A stretch of 19,269 nucleotides of DNA from JBKHXU01 sp046565865 (GTDB lineage Bacteria > Pseudomonadota > Gammaproteobacteria > Acidiferrobacterales > Sulfurifustaceae): contig JBKHXU010000210.1 in NCBI GenBank assembly GCA_046565865.1, forward strand, positions 1 to 19,269, in the 5' to 3' direction. The position numbers and the translations under genes are program-made. This document shows positions 8,767-14,826 of this stretch, piece after piece; the stretch's first letter is position 1; each line of letters begins with the position of its first letter. The notes beneath the pieces are model-generated. The model made no database searches, was not told the DNA's origin, and saw nothing but the letters and a program-made list of their open reading frames with translations.

Positions 8767-10104
8767 TCAGCAGAGCCGGCCGCGGAGCGAGCTTTGCAGG
8801 GCGGCAGTGATTTCCACCTCGACAAACCGACCGATAAAAGCAGCGGGGTCGGCGTCGGCCGGCAGGCCGACATTGACCACGCGGTTGCCCTCGGTGCGCC
8901 CAGCCAGCTCGCGGGAATCTTTACGCGCCGGCCGCTCGATCAGAATACGCTGCCGGCTGCCGACCAACGCCTGACCGATGCGTGCCGCGCTCGCGCTCAA
9001 CCGCTGCTGCAATCGCGCCAGGCGCTCGCGCTTCACATCGATCGGCGTCATGTCCTGCAATTCCGCGGCCGGCGTGCCGGGGCGAGCGCTGTAGAGGAAA
9101 CAGAACGAGTTGTCGAAGCCGATGTCGTCGACCAACTGCAACGTCGCCGCGAAGTCGGCCTCGGTCTCGCCGGGAAAACCGACGATGAAATCGCTGGTGA
9201 TGGCGACATCGGGGCGCCGCGCGCGCAGGCGTTCGATCTTGGCGCGATACTCCGCCGTGGTATGACCGCGCTTCATGAGATTCAGAATACGATCCGATCC
9301 GCTTTGCACCGGCAAATGTAAGTGACCGGCAAGGCTCGGCACCTCGGCGTAGGCATCGATCAATCGGTCGCTGAATTCGAGCGGGTGCGAGGTGGTAAAG
9401 CGGATGCGACCGATGCCGTCGATCTCGGCGACGTAGCGAATGAGCGTGGCGAAATCGGCGACGCCGCCATCATGCATGGGGCCGCGATAGGCATTGACGT
9501 TCTGCCCGAGCAACGTCACTTCGCGCACGCCCTGCTCGGCGAGACTCACGATCTCGGCCAACACGTCATCGAACGGACGCGAAAACTCTTCGCCGCGCGT
9601 ATACGGCACGACGCAGAAGGTGCAGTACTTGCTGCATCCCTCCATGATTGACACGAACGCGCGCACGCCGTCGGCACGTGGTTCCGGCAACCGATCGAAC
9701 TTTTCGATCTCGGGGAACGAGACATCGACCGCGGGCTTACGCGCGCGCAGCACGTCGTTCAACATCTCGGGCAACCGGTGCAGCGTCTGCGGTCCGAACA
9801 CGAGATCGACGTAAGGCGCGCGCGCCCGTATCGCCGCGCCCTCCTGGCTCGCGACGCAGCCGCCAACGCCGATGACGACACCGGGGCGCGCCTGCCGATA
9901 CGGTCGCAGCCGCCCGAGTTCGCTGTACACCTTCTCCTGCGCCTTCTCGCGGATCGAACAGGTATTGAGCAGCAACAGATCGGCGCACGCGGGGTCGTCG
10001 GTGGGTTCGTAACCATGCGTCGCGGCGAGCAGATCCGCCATGCGCGCGGAGTCGTACTCGTTCATCTGGCAACCGAAGGTTTTGATGTAAAGCTTGCGGC
10101 CCAT
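8767..10104 (-). CDS. miaB: tRNA-2-methylthio-N6-dimethylallyladenosine synthase
   Basis: MiaB is a radical-SAM methylthiotransferase that converts i6A37 to ms2i6A37 in tRNAs reading UNN codons. The 445-residue protein has the three family parts: an N-terminal methylthiotransferase domain whose second cluster would be held by C12 (TFGCQMNEYDS), C49 (LNTCSIREKA) and C83 (GGCVASQEG); the radical-SAM domain with CxxxCxxC at C157, C161 and C164 (GCSKYCTFCVVPYTRG); and a C-terminal TRAM-like RNA-binding region from about 380. The NTCSIREKA and GCQMNEYDS wording is typical of MiaB rather than RimO or MtaB. ATG start, with GGGG a few bases upstream. First gene of the five-gene operon. Confidence 0.98.
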   Translation of the reverse strand: MGRKLYIKTFGCQMNEYDSARMADLLAATHGYEPTDDPACADLLLLNTCSIREKAQEKVYSELGRLRPYRQARPGVVIGVGGCVASQEGAAIRARAPYVDLVFGPQTLHRLPEMLNDVLRARKPAVDVSFPEIEKFDRLPEPRADGVRAFVSIMEGCSKYCTFCVVPYTRGEEFSRPFDDVLAEIVSLAEQGVREVTLLGQNVNAYRGPMHDGGVADFATLIRYVAEIDGIGRIRFTTSHPLEFSDRLIDAYAEVPSLAGHLHLPVQSGSDRILNLMKRGHTTAEYRAKIERLRARRPDVAITSDFIVGFPGETEADFAATLQLVDDIGFDNSFCFLYSARPGTPAAELQDMTPIDVKRERLARLQQRLSASAARIGQALVGSRQRILIERPARKDSRELAGRTEGNRVVNVGLPADADPAAFIGRFVEVEITAALQSSLRGRLC

Positions 10105-10171
10105 GGCAACCCCGAAGTGGGCCGTTAATCTACCGAGGGCCCCGGGGCATTGCTAGTAACCGGCAGGCAAT

Positions 10172-10200
10172 AAAAAAGCGCCTGGCTTTCGCCGGCGCTT
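10172..10200 (-). terminator. Rho-independent terminator downstream of the 53-residue gene
   Basis: Read on the minus strand, AAGCGCC-GGC pairs with GCC-A-GGCGCTT (seven plus three base pairs, one bulged A) around a GAAA tetraloop, followed by a TTTTTTA tract. It begins 37 nt after the stop codon of the small gene and ends upstream of miaB, so it insulates the two. A weaker T-rich run (CTTCTTTTG) follows on the plus strand, so it may act in both directions. Confidence 0.88.
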
Positions 10201-10236
10201 CTTTTGCGCGGATCCCCTCCGCGGCGGAGACTACCG

Positions 10237-10398
10237 CTACCGCCGCAGGCGTTCGGGCAGGCGCGGCACCCAGCCAACCGCCAACGCCACAACCGAAACG
10301 AGCGCGATAAACAGGACGTGTCCCAGGTTCAACGTATGCGATGCGATCAGGTACGTTGCAACAGCCGGGGCGCCCAACCATAACCCGAGCTTCAACAT
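10237..10398 (-). CDS. Unrecognised 53-residue membrane protein, two predicted transmembrane helices
   Basis: A small frame runs from ATG (10396-10398) to TAG (10237-10239). The protein begins MLKLGLWLGAPAVATYLIAS and ends GWVPRLPERLRR. Two hydrophobic stretches, about residues 5-20 and 27-44, are joined by a short polar turn (HTLNLGH), and the tail is arginine-rich, suggesting a hairpin in the inner membrane with the C-terminus in the cytoplasm. Support for translation is strong: a purine-rich Shine-Dalgarno region (GGAGG and AAGGAG) sits 4-10 nt before the ATG, and an isolated terminator follows 37 nt after the stop. It lies alone between tRNA-Met and miaB. I do not recognise the family and assign no function. 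Confidence 0.72.
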   Translation of the reverse strand: MLKLGLWLGAPAVATYLIASHTLNLGHVLFIALVSVVALAVGWVPRLPERLRR

Positions 10399-10575
10399 GG
10401 CACTCCTTCCTCCAGGATGCGGCCCTTAAGTGACTACTTATGACGCACCACCTGCCTTTTATGGCTGGGCCGCTAGCGATAAAAGTCTGGCTCTTTTTGG
10501 GGCGTTCGCAAGCCAAGCCCGATGCGTGGCGCGGGATGAACGACGATCGCGCTCGGAGGCCTGGAAGAGTGGATG
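10399..10575. other. Spacer between tRNA-Met and the 53-residue gene
   Basis: No further gene is seen in this 177-bp stretch beyond the ribosome binding site at its left end. The minus strand has AT-rich patches (CATAAA, CATAAG, ACTTTTATC) that could include a -10 element for the small gene, but no convincing paired -35 box. There is no clear terminator after the tRNA, so the small gene could be read from the tRNA transcript. Confidence 0.5.
10402..10413 (-). promoter_or_regulatory. Very strong ribosome binding site of the 53-residue gene
   Basis: The minus strand reads GGAGGAAGGAGTGCC directly before the ATG, two overlapping anti-16S matches (GGAGG and AAGGAG). It is the strongest Shine-Dalgarno sequence seen in the window and is what picks out this start codon. 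Confidence 0.75.
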
Positions 10576-10652
10576 TGGTGGCTATGGGTGGACTCGAACC
10601 ACCGACCTCAGCATTATGAGTGCCGCGCTCTAACCGGCTGAGCTACATAGCC
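10576..10652 (-). tRNA. tRNA-Met (CAT), elongator type
   Basis: A complete 77-nt cloverleaf with encoded CCA. The acceptor stem GGCTATG pairs with CATAGCC, followed by discriminator A and CCA. The D arm reads AGCTCAGCCGGTTAGAGC, the anticodon CAT is at 10616-10618 in the loop CTCATAA, and the T arm holds GGTTCGAGTCC. The body closely resembles E. coli elongator tRNA-Met (GGCTACGTAGCTCAG...CACTCATAATG). It lacks the initiator's unpaired first base. A CAT anticodon could also mean lysidine-modified tRNA-Ile2, but the acceptor stem argues against that. It lies downstream of ychF. Confidence 0.95.
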
Positions 10653-10678
10653 AAAAACTAGACTTCGTTTGTTTGCCT

Positions 10679-10696
10679 ACAGGGTAACATCCCTGT
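10679..10696. repeat. Small hairpin just upstream of tRNA-Met
   Basis: ACAGGG and CCCTGT form a perfect 6-bp inverted repeat around TAACAT, 27-44 bp before the tRNA 5' end on the minus strand. It falls where the tRNA promoter would lie if the tRNA has its own. Function unknown. Confidence 0.5.
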
Positions 10697-10734
10697 CGCG
10701 CACCCAGCTCGGCATCCTGCCTCGCGCTCGCCGG

Positions 10735-10759
10735 CGCGAATGTCCACTGGACACTCGCG
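10735..10759. repeat. 25-bp near-perfect palindrome between ychF and tRNA-Met
   Basis: CGCGA-A-TGTCCA-C-TGGACA-C-TCGCG is symmetric about its centre except for one A/C mismatch pair. With almost no loop it looks more like a dimeric-protein site or a REP-type core than a terminator, and no T-tract follows on either strand. Confidence 0.6.
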
Positions 10760-10865
10760 AAGGATCCGGCTCGCCCCGAGCGCAGCGAGGGACCTCCTCT
10801 GGTACCTGCTGCGAGAAACGAAGGGGGTCGTAAAGGGGGCGTATTCTACCTATTCCCCAGCCGAA

Positions 10866-11957
10866 TCAAACATTAAACCGGAAATGCATCACGTCGCCGT
10901 CCTGCACCCGGTACTCCTTGCCCTCCAGCCGCAGCTTGCCCGCGTCGCGGGCGCCGGCCTCGCCGTTGAGGCTCACGTAGTCCTCGTAGGCGATGACCTC
11001 GGCGCGGATGAAACCGCGCTCGAAATCGGAATGGATCACCCCCGCCGCCTGGGGTGCGGTGGCGTTGTGCTGCACGGTCCAGGCGCGGACCTCCTTCGGG
11101 CCGGCGGTGAAATAGGTGATGAGTCCGAGCAGCTCGTAGCCGGCGCGAATCACGCGGTTCAAACCCGGCTCATCCAGCCCCATATCGGCGAGAAACGCCC
11201 GCTTCTCATCCGCGTCCATATCGGCGAGCTCGGCCTCGATGGCGGCGCTCACCGGCACCGCGACCGCACCCTCGGCGGCGGCGATGGCGCGCACTTCATC
11301 CAGGTACGGGTTGTCGCGGAAACCGTTCTCGGCGACGTTCGCTATATATAAGGTCGGCTTGTCGGTGAGCAAACAGAACTGGCGCAATAACGCCACCTCC
11401 TCCGCGTTGAGCCGCGCGGCGCGCACAGGCTTACCCTCGTTCAAATGTGCGCGCACCCGGTCGAGCAATTCCTTCAGCCGCAGGTCGTCCTTCGAACCGC
11501 TCTTGGCCTTGGATGCCACGCGCGCCGCCGCCTTTTCTACGGTATCGAGATCGGCCAGCGCCAATTCGGTGTTGATGGTATCGATGTCGGCGCGCGGACC
11601 GACGCGCCCGGCGACGTGCACGACGTTCTCGTTCTCGAAGCAGCGTACCACGTGCGCGATGGCGTCGACCTCGCGGATGTGCGCCAGGAATTTGTTGCCA
11701 AGCCCTTCGCCCTTCGAGGCGCCGGCCACAAGGCCGGCGATGTCGACGAACTGGATGGTGGTCGGCACGACCTTCTCGGGCTTGGCGATCTCGGCGAGCT
11801 TCGTCAAACGCGGATCGGGCACCTCGACGATGCCGACGTGCGGGTCGATGGTGCAGAACGGATAGTTTTCCGCCGGAATCCCGGCGCGCGTGAGCGCGTT
11901 GAAGAGCGTCGACTTGCCGACGTTGGGCAGGCCGACGATGCCGCATTTGAAACCCAT
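10866..11957 (-). CDS. ychF: Redox-regulated ATPase YchF (OLA1 family)
   Basis: YchF is a conserved Obg-related P-loop protein that prefers ATP to GTP, binds ribosomes and affects the oxidative stress response. The 363-residue length is the family norm. G1 is GLPNVGKS at 9-16, G3 is DIAGL at 72-76 and the family stretch GASKGEGLGNKFL follows at 79-91. The NxxE motif (NVAE), replacing NKxD and explaining the loss of guanine specificity, is in the middle. A TGS domain ends the protein (residues about 280-363). ATG start with an AGGT-type ribosome binding site. It follows pth in the conserved prs-rplY-pth-ychF order, separated here by a repeat-bearing 182-bp gap. Confidence 0.98.
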   Translation of the reverse strand: MGFKCGIVGLPNVGKSTLFNALTRAGIPAENYPFCTIDPHVGIVEVPDPRLTKLAEIAKPEKVVPTTIQFVDIAGLVAGASKGEGLGNKFLAHIREVDAIAHVVRCFENENVVHVAGRVGPRADIDTINTELALADLDTVEKAAARVASKAKSGSKDDLRLKELLDRVRAHLNEGKPVRAARLNAEEVALLRQFCLLTDKPTLYIANVAENGFRDNPYLDEVRAIAAAEGAVAVPVSAAIEAELADMDADEKRAFLADMGLDEPGLNRVIRAGYELLGLITYFTAGPKEVRAWTVQHNATAPQAAGVIHSDFERGFIRAEVIAYEDYVSLNGEAGARDAGKLRLEGKEYRVQDGDVMHFRFNV

Positions 11958-12030
11958 ACTTACCTATACCTCTGCGTGTGCACTGCCCTGTTTAGGAGAT
12001 CGCTAGGGGTGCTCCGGAACGTTCTGGCAT

Positions 12031-12132
12031 GGAACGCAGAGAACGCAGAGACGCGGAGAACGCGGGGGTTCTCTCGTAAAAAATATTCTTCTCCGCGACC
12101 TCTGCGTCTCAGCGTCCTCCGCGTCTTGTTCC
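12031..12132. repeat. GC-rich direct-plus-inverted repeat (ACGCAGAGA units) between ychF and pth
   Basis: The left arm (12031-12060) contains tandem ACGCAGAG/ACGCGGAGAA units. The right arm (12089-12132) carries the complementary CTCTGCGTCTC and TTCTCCGCG units, closed by GGAAC...GTTCC. The arms flank an AT-rich loop (GTAAAAAATATT). Similar ACGCAGAGA inverted repeats are familiar as dispersed intergenic elements in many bacterial genomes, from memory and not searched here. The element may form a hairpin in the pth-ychF transcript. Confidence 0.7.
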
Positions 12133-12139
12133 AGAGCGC

Positions 12140-12718
12140 TTATCGCGCGTGCAGCGCGTTCATGACCTTTTGGTACTGCCCCTGCACGATGTCGTCGATG
12201 TGCGCCCGCGCCGCCGCGATCGCCTCGTCAATCAATGCCTGCTCCGCGGCCGGTGCGCGCCTGAGCACGTACGACACCACTTGTGCCGCGCTTCCCGGAT
12301 GACCGATACCGAACCGCAGCCGCAAGAAATCCGGCGTGCCGAGTTTTTCCACCACGTCGTGCAAACCGTTGTGCCCGCCGTCGCCCCCGCCCTGCTTCAG
12401 GCGCACGGTGCCGGGCGGGAGATCGAGCTCATCGTACGCCACCAAGATGCGTGCCGGCGCGATCTTGTAGTACTGCGCGAAGCGGGATACCGCATCGCCG
12501 CTGTGATTCATGAAGGTCTGCGGTGCCAGCAACCACAACTCGCGGCCGCCGAGCCCGAGCTTCGCGACATCGGCGTTGAACCGCGCTTCGTGGCGTAGCG
12601 CCTGGCCCGACCCCGAAAGTAGCGCGCGCAGAAAACGGAACCCGGCATTGTGCCGGGTTTCCGCGTACTCCTGGCCGGGATTGCCGAGGCCGACGATGAG
12701 GTCGATGCCAGGACCCAA
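12140..12718 (-). CDS. pth: Peptidyl-tRNA hydrolase
   Basis: Pth cleaves the ester bond of peptidyl-tRNAs that drop off ribosomes, recycling tRNA. The 192-residue protein has all family landmarks: GLGNPGQEYAETRHNAGF at 10-27 with N13 and catalytic H23, N71 (TFMNHSG), D96 (YDELDLPPG) and N117 (GGHNGL). These sit three residues after N10, H20, N68, D93 and N114 of the E. coli enzyme. The start is TTG (12716-12718), with AAGGAG 5 nt upstream and only 9 nt after the rplY stop; no ATG lies nearby in frame. Coupling to rplY is likely. Confidence 0.97.
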   Translation of the reverse strand: MGPGIDLIVGLGNPGQEYAETRHNAGFRFLRALLSGSGQALRHEARFNADVAKLGLGGRELWLLAPQTFMNHSGDAVSRFAQYYKIAPARILVAYDELDLPPGTVRLKQGGGDGGHNGLHDVVEKLGTPDFLRLRFGIGHPGSAAQVVSYVLRRAPAAEQALIDEAIAAARAHIDDIVQGQYQKVMNALHAR

Positions 12719-12727
12719 CCGCGCTCC

Positions 12728-13480
12728 TTACTTTCCTTCCTTTTTGCCCTCGGGCTTCTTCGCCGCCGGGGCGGCTTCGGCCTTCTTGCCGGCCGCGCCG
12801 GCCGCGGGAGCTGTCGCCCCCGGCGCGGCGGCGGGTGCCGCTGCTGCACCTTCGGCCGGGACCGCGCCTTCGGCGGCGGCGGCTGCCGGGGCTTCTTCCT
12901 CGACGCGCACAGTTGTGATGGTCGCGACCGCAAGGTCGTCGCCGCCATGGGCCAAGGTCGTGATCTGCACACCTTCGGGCAGCTTGATGTCGGATAGGTG
13001 GACCGACTGATTCAACTCGATTTTCGACATGTCGACTTCGAGATACTCCGGCAACTGGTGCGGCAAGCAGGTGATGTCCACTTCCGTCATCAAGTGGCTG
13101 GCGATGCCGCCGCCGAGCTTCACGCCCGGGGCCACGTCCTGACCCACGAAGTGCAGCGGCACGCGCATGTGAATCTTCTCGGTGGCGCTGATGCGCTGCA
13201 AGTCGACATGCATCACCAGCGGCTTAAACGGATGCATCTGGTAATCACGCAGGATCGCCTGATCCGCCGCGCCGTCGTAGCGGACGGTGAGAATGGAGGT
13301 ATGAAACTTCTCTTGCTGCAAATTGCGTAGCATGACGTTATGGTCGAACGCGACCATCACCGGCGGCTTGCCGGCACCGTACATGATTCCCGGGACTTTG
13401 CCAGCGTGGCGAAGGCGGCGGCTCGCACCCGTACCTTTCCCCGCGCGTGGCTCAGCGGTTACTTCGAACTTGGCACTCAT
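12728..13480 (-). CDS. rplY: 50S ribosomal protein L25 / general stress protein Ctc, with long Ala/Lys-rich tail
   Basis: L25 binds 5S rRNA in the large subunit. Residues 5-92 form the 5S-binding domain (PRAGKGTGASRRLRHAGKVP, then MHVDLQRIS) and about 95-192 the TL5/Ctc-type C-terminal domain, so this is the long form rather than the 94-residue E. coli type. From about residue 194 to 250 the sequence is low-complexity Ala/Pro/Gly with Glu early and Lys at the end (KKPEGKKEGK). That tail is probably disordered and basic at its tip. ATG start with AGGAG about 6 nt upstream. Gene order prs-rplY-pth is conserved. Confidence 0.96.
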   Translation of the reverse strand: MSAKFEVTAEPRAGKGTGASRRLRHAGKVPGIMYGAGKPPVMVAFDHNVMLRNLQQEKFHTSILTVRYDGAADQAILRDYQMHPFKPLVMHVDLQRISATEKIHMRVPLHFVGQDVAPGVKLGGGIASHLMTEVDITCLPHQLPEYLEVDMSKIELNQSVHLSDIKLPEGVQITTLAHGGDDLAVATITTVRVEEEAPAAAAAEGAVPAEGAAAAPAAAPGATAPAAGAAGKKAEAAPAAKKPEGKKEGK

Positions 13481-13544
13481 GGTTGTCTCCTAACGTTGAT
13501 AAACCCGCCTACCCGCGACCAGGCGGCGGTATGACTACTCATCT

Positions 13545-13613
13545 GTCATTGCGAGGAGCGATTTACGCGACGAAGCAATCTGCGCGAGATTGCTTCGCTT
13601 CGCTCGCAATGAC
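13545..13613. repeat. 69-bp REP/MITE-like inverted repeat between prs and rplY
   Basis: The outer arms GTCATTGCGAG and CTCGCAATGAC are perfect 11-bp complements, and inside them CGAAGCAATCT and AGATTGCTTCG are another perfect 11-bp pair around GCGCG. The element starts one base after the prs stop codon. The wording matches a palindromic element (ATTGCGAGGAGCGA...GACGAAGCAATCT) that I recall as dispersed in many bacterial genomes; not searched here. It could protect the prs transcript 3' end or weaken read-through into rplY. Confidence 0.88.
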
Positions 13614-13614
13614 G

Positions 13615-14592
13615 TCACTCCATAAATAACGTACTGATCGAATCCTCTTCCGCCAGTCGACGCATCGACTCGGCCAGCAATTCCGCGACGCTCAATTGGC
13701 GGATGCGCTTACACGCCTTGGCGGCATCGGAGAGCGGTATCGTATCCGTCACCACCAGCTCGTCGAGCTGCGACTTCTCGACACGCTCGACCGCCTTGCC
13801 CGACAGCACCGCGTGCGTACAGTACGCCAGCACCCGGCGCGCGCCGTTGCGCTTCAACGCGTCGGCCGCCTCGCACAGCGTCCCGGCGGTATCGACCAGG
13901 TCGTCCATCAGCACGCACGTGCGGCCTTCGACCTCGCCGATGATGTGCATCACCTTGGCCTCGTTCGGCCGCGGGCGGCGTTTGTCGATGATCGCCAGGT
14001 CCGCTTCCAGGTGCTTGGCCATCGCCCGCGCGCGCACTACGCCGCCGACGTCGGGCGATACCACCAGCAGGTCCTTGATCTCCTGCCGCCACAAATCGCC
14101 GAGCAATACCAGCGAGGCGTAGATATTGTCCGTCGGTATATTGAAGAATCCCTGGATCTGATCCGCGTGCAGATCCATGGTCAACACGCGGTTGGCGCCG
14201 GCGACGGTGATCATGTCGGCCACCAACTTCGCGGTGATCGCGACCCGCGCCGTGCGCGGCCGGCGGTCCTGGCGCGCGTAACCATAATAAGGAATCACCG
14301 CCGTGATGCGCCGCGCCGACGAACGCTTGACCGCGTCGATCATCACCAGCAATTCCATCAGGTTGTCGTTGCTGGGCGCACAGGTCGGCTGGATGATGAA
14401 CACATCCTTGCCGCGGACGTGTTCCATAATCTCCACCTGTATCTCGCCGTCGGAAAACCGCCCGACCAGCGCCTTACCGAGCGGCAACCCCAAGTGCCGC
14501 ACGACCAGTTCGGCCAGCGCCGGGTTGGCGTTACCGCTAAAAACCGCCATGTTGTCGACCGACACCTGCGTCTCCCCGCGCGTGCTGATCAT
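13615..14592 (-). CDS. prs: Ribose-phosphate pyrophosphokinase
   Basis: Prs makes PRPP from ribose 5-phosphate and ATP, feeding purine, pyrimidine, histidine, tryptophan and NAD synthesis. The longest frame is 325 residues. Visible motifs: GRFSDGE at 44-50, PYYGYARQDR at 101-110, DLHADQIQGFF at 140-150, KRRPRPNE at 204-211 and the PRPP loop DDLVDTAGT at 230-238. The start is uncertain. E. coli Prs aligns from about M15 (MAVFSGNANP). A GTG at codon 10 has GGGGAG 6 nt upstream and is the best-supported site by ribosome binding sequence; the ATG at 14592 is only the longest choice. It follows tRNA-Gln, as in Pseudomonas-type clusters. Confidence 0.97.
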   Translation of the reverse strand: MISTRGETQVSVDNMAVFSGNANPALAELVVRHLGLPLGKALVGRFSDGEIQVEIMEHVRGKDVFIIQPTCAPSNDNLMELLVMIDAVKRSSARRITAVIPYYGYARQDRRPRTARVAITAKLVADMITVAGANRVLTMDLHADQIQGFFNIPTDNIYASLVLLGDLWRQEIKDLLVVSPDVGGVVRARAMAKHLEADLAIIDKRRPRPNEAKVMHIIGEVEGRTCVLMDDLVDTAGTLCEAADALKRNGARRVLAYCTHAVLSGKAVERVEKSQLDELVVTDTIPLSDAAKACKRIRQLSVAELLAESMRRLAEEDSISTLFME

Positions 14593-14609
14593 AAGGTCAT
14601 CCAGGCACT

Positions 14610-14648
14610 CAATTCTTTAGTCCCCGCTGCGCGGGGACTAAAGAATTG
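14610..14648. repeat. Perfect 18-bp-arm hairpin joining tRNA-Gln to prs
   Basis: CAATTCTTTAGTCCCCGC (14610-14627) is perfectly complementary to 14631-14648 around the three bases TGC. On the minus strand the 5' arm begins within the encoded CCA of tRNA-Gln and the hairpin ends 17 nt before the prs ATG. No T-tract follows, so it is not a standard terminator. A processing site that frees the tRNA 3' end from a tRNA-prs transcript is a reasonable guess. Confidence 0.9.
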
Positions 14649-14721
14649 GTTGGGGTGCCAGGATTCGAACCTGGGAATGCCGGAATCAAAATCCGGTGCC
14701 TTACCGCTTGGCGACACCCCA
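14647..14721 (-). tRNA. tRNA-Gln (TTG)
   Basis: A complete 75-nt cloverleaf with encoded CCA. The acceptor stem TGGGGTG pairs with CACCCCA, followed by discriminator A and CCA. The D arm reads CGCCAAGCGGTAAGGC, the anticodon TTG is at 14687-14689 in the loop TTTTGAT between CCGGA and TCCGG, and the T arm holds GGTTCGAATCC. It is nearly identical to E. coli tRNA-Gln(UUG). The ispE-tRNA-Gln-prs order is conserved in gammaproteobacteria such as Pseudomonas. Confidence 0.97.
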
Positions 14722-14783
14722 GTGGAAGCGGCGTTTACCACGACCACGCAACTTTTGGTTCCGGCGAATCGTGCGGGATTCCA

Positions 14784-14826
14784 TCCCCTCACCCCTCACT
14801 CTCTCCCGGAGGGAGACGGGGAGTCG
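14784..14826. repeat. GGGAGAG/CTCTCCC-type repeat overlapping the 3' end of ispE
   Basis: The minus strand reads TCTCCC-TCC-GGGAGA, a small hairpin, followed by GAGTGAGGGGTGAGGGG. This resembles the common dispersed CCCTCTCCC...GGGAGAGGG...GGGGTGAGGG intergenic repeat, as I recall it. Here it runs into ispE and supplies its last codons and stop. Confidence 0.65.

Noticed and set aside
10130..10516. 128-residue minus-strand frame across the terminator and small gene
   Set aside because: It runs through the terminator, is Arg/Cys/Ala-rich, and is out of frame with the 53-residue protein that has the ribosome binding site and hydrophobic helices.
10430..10633. Short peptides read from tRNA genes (for example WTRTTDLSIMSAAL, and VPGFEPGNAGIKI near 14650)
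   Set aside because: These are familiar false genes produced by translating tRNA sequence; both tRNAs fold fully.
14610..14648. Reading the hairpin after tRNA-Gln as an ordinary terminator
   Set aside because: No T-tract follows on either strand, and only 17 nt remain before the longest prs start, too little for a separate promoter.
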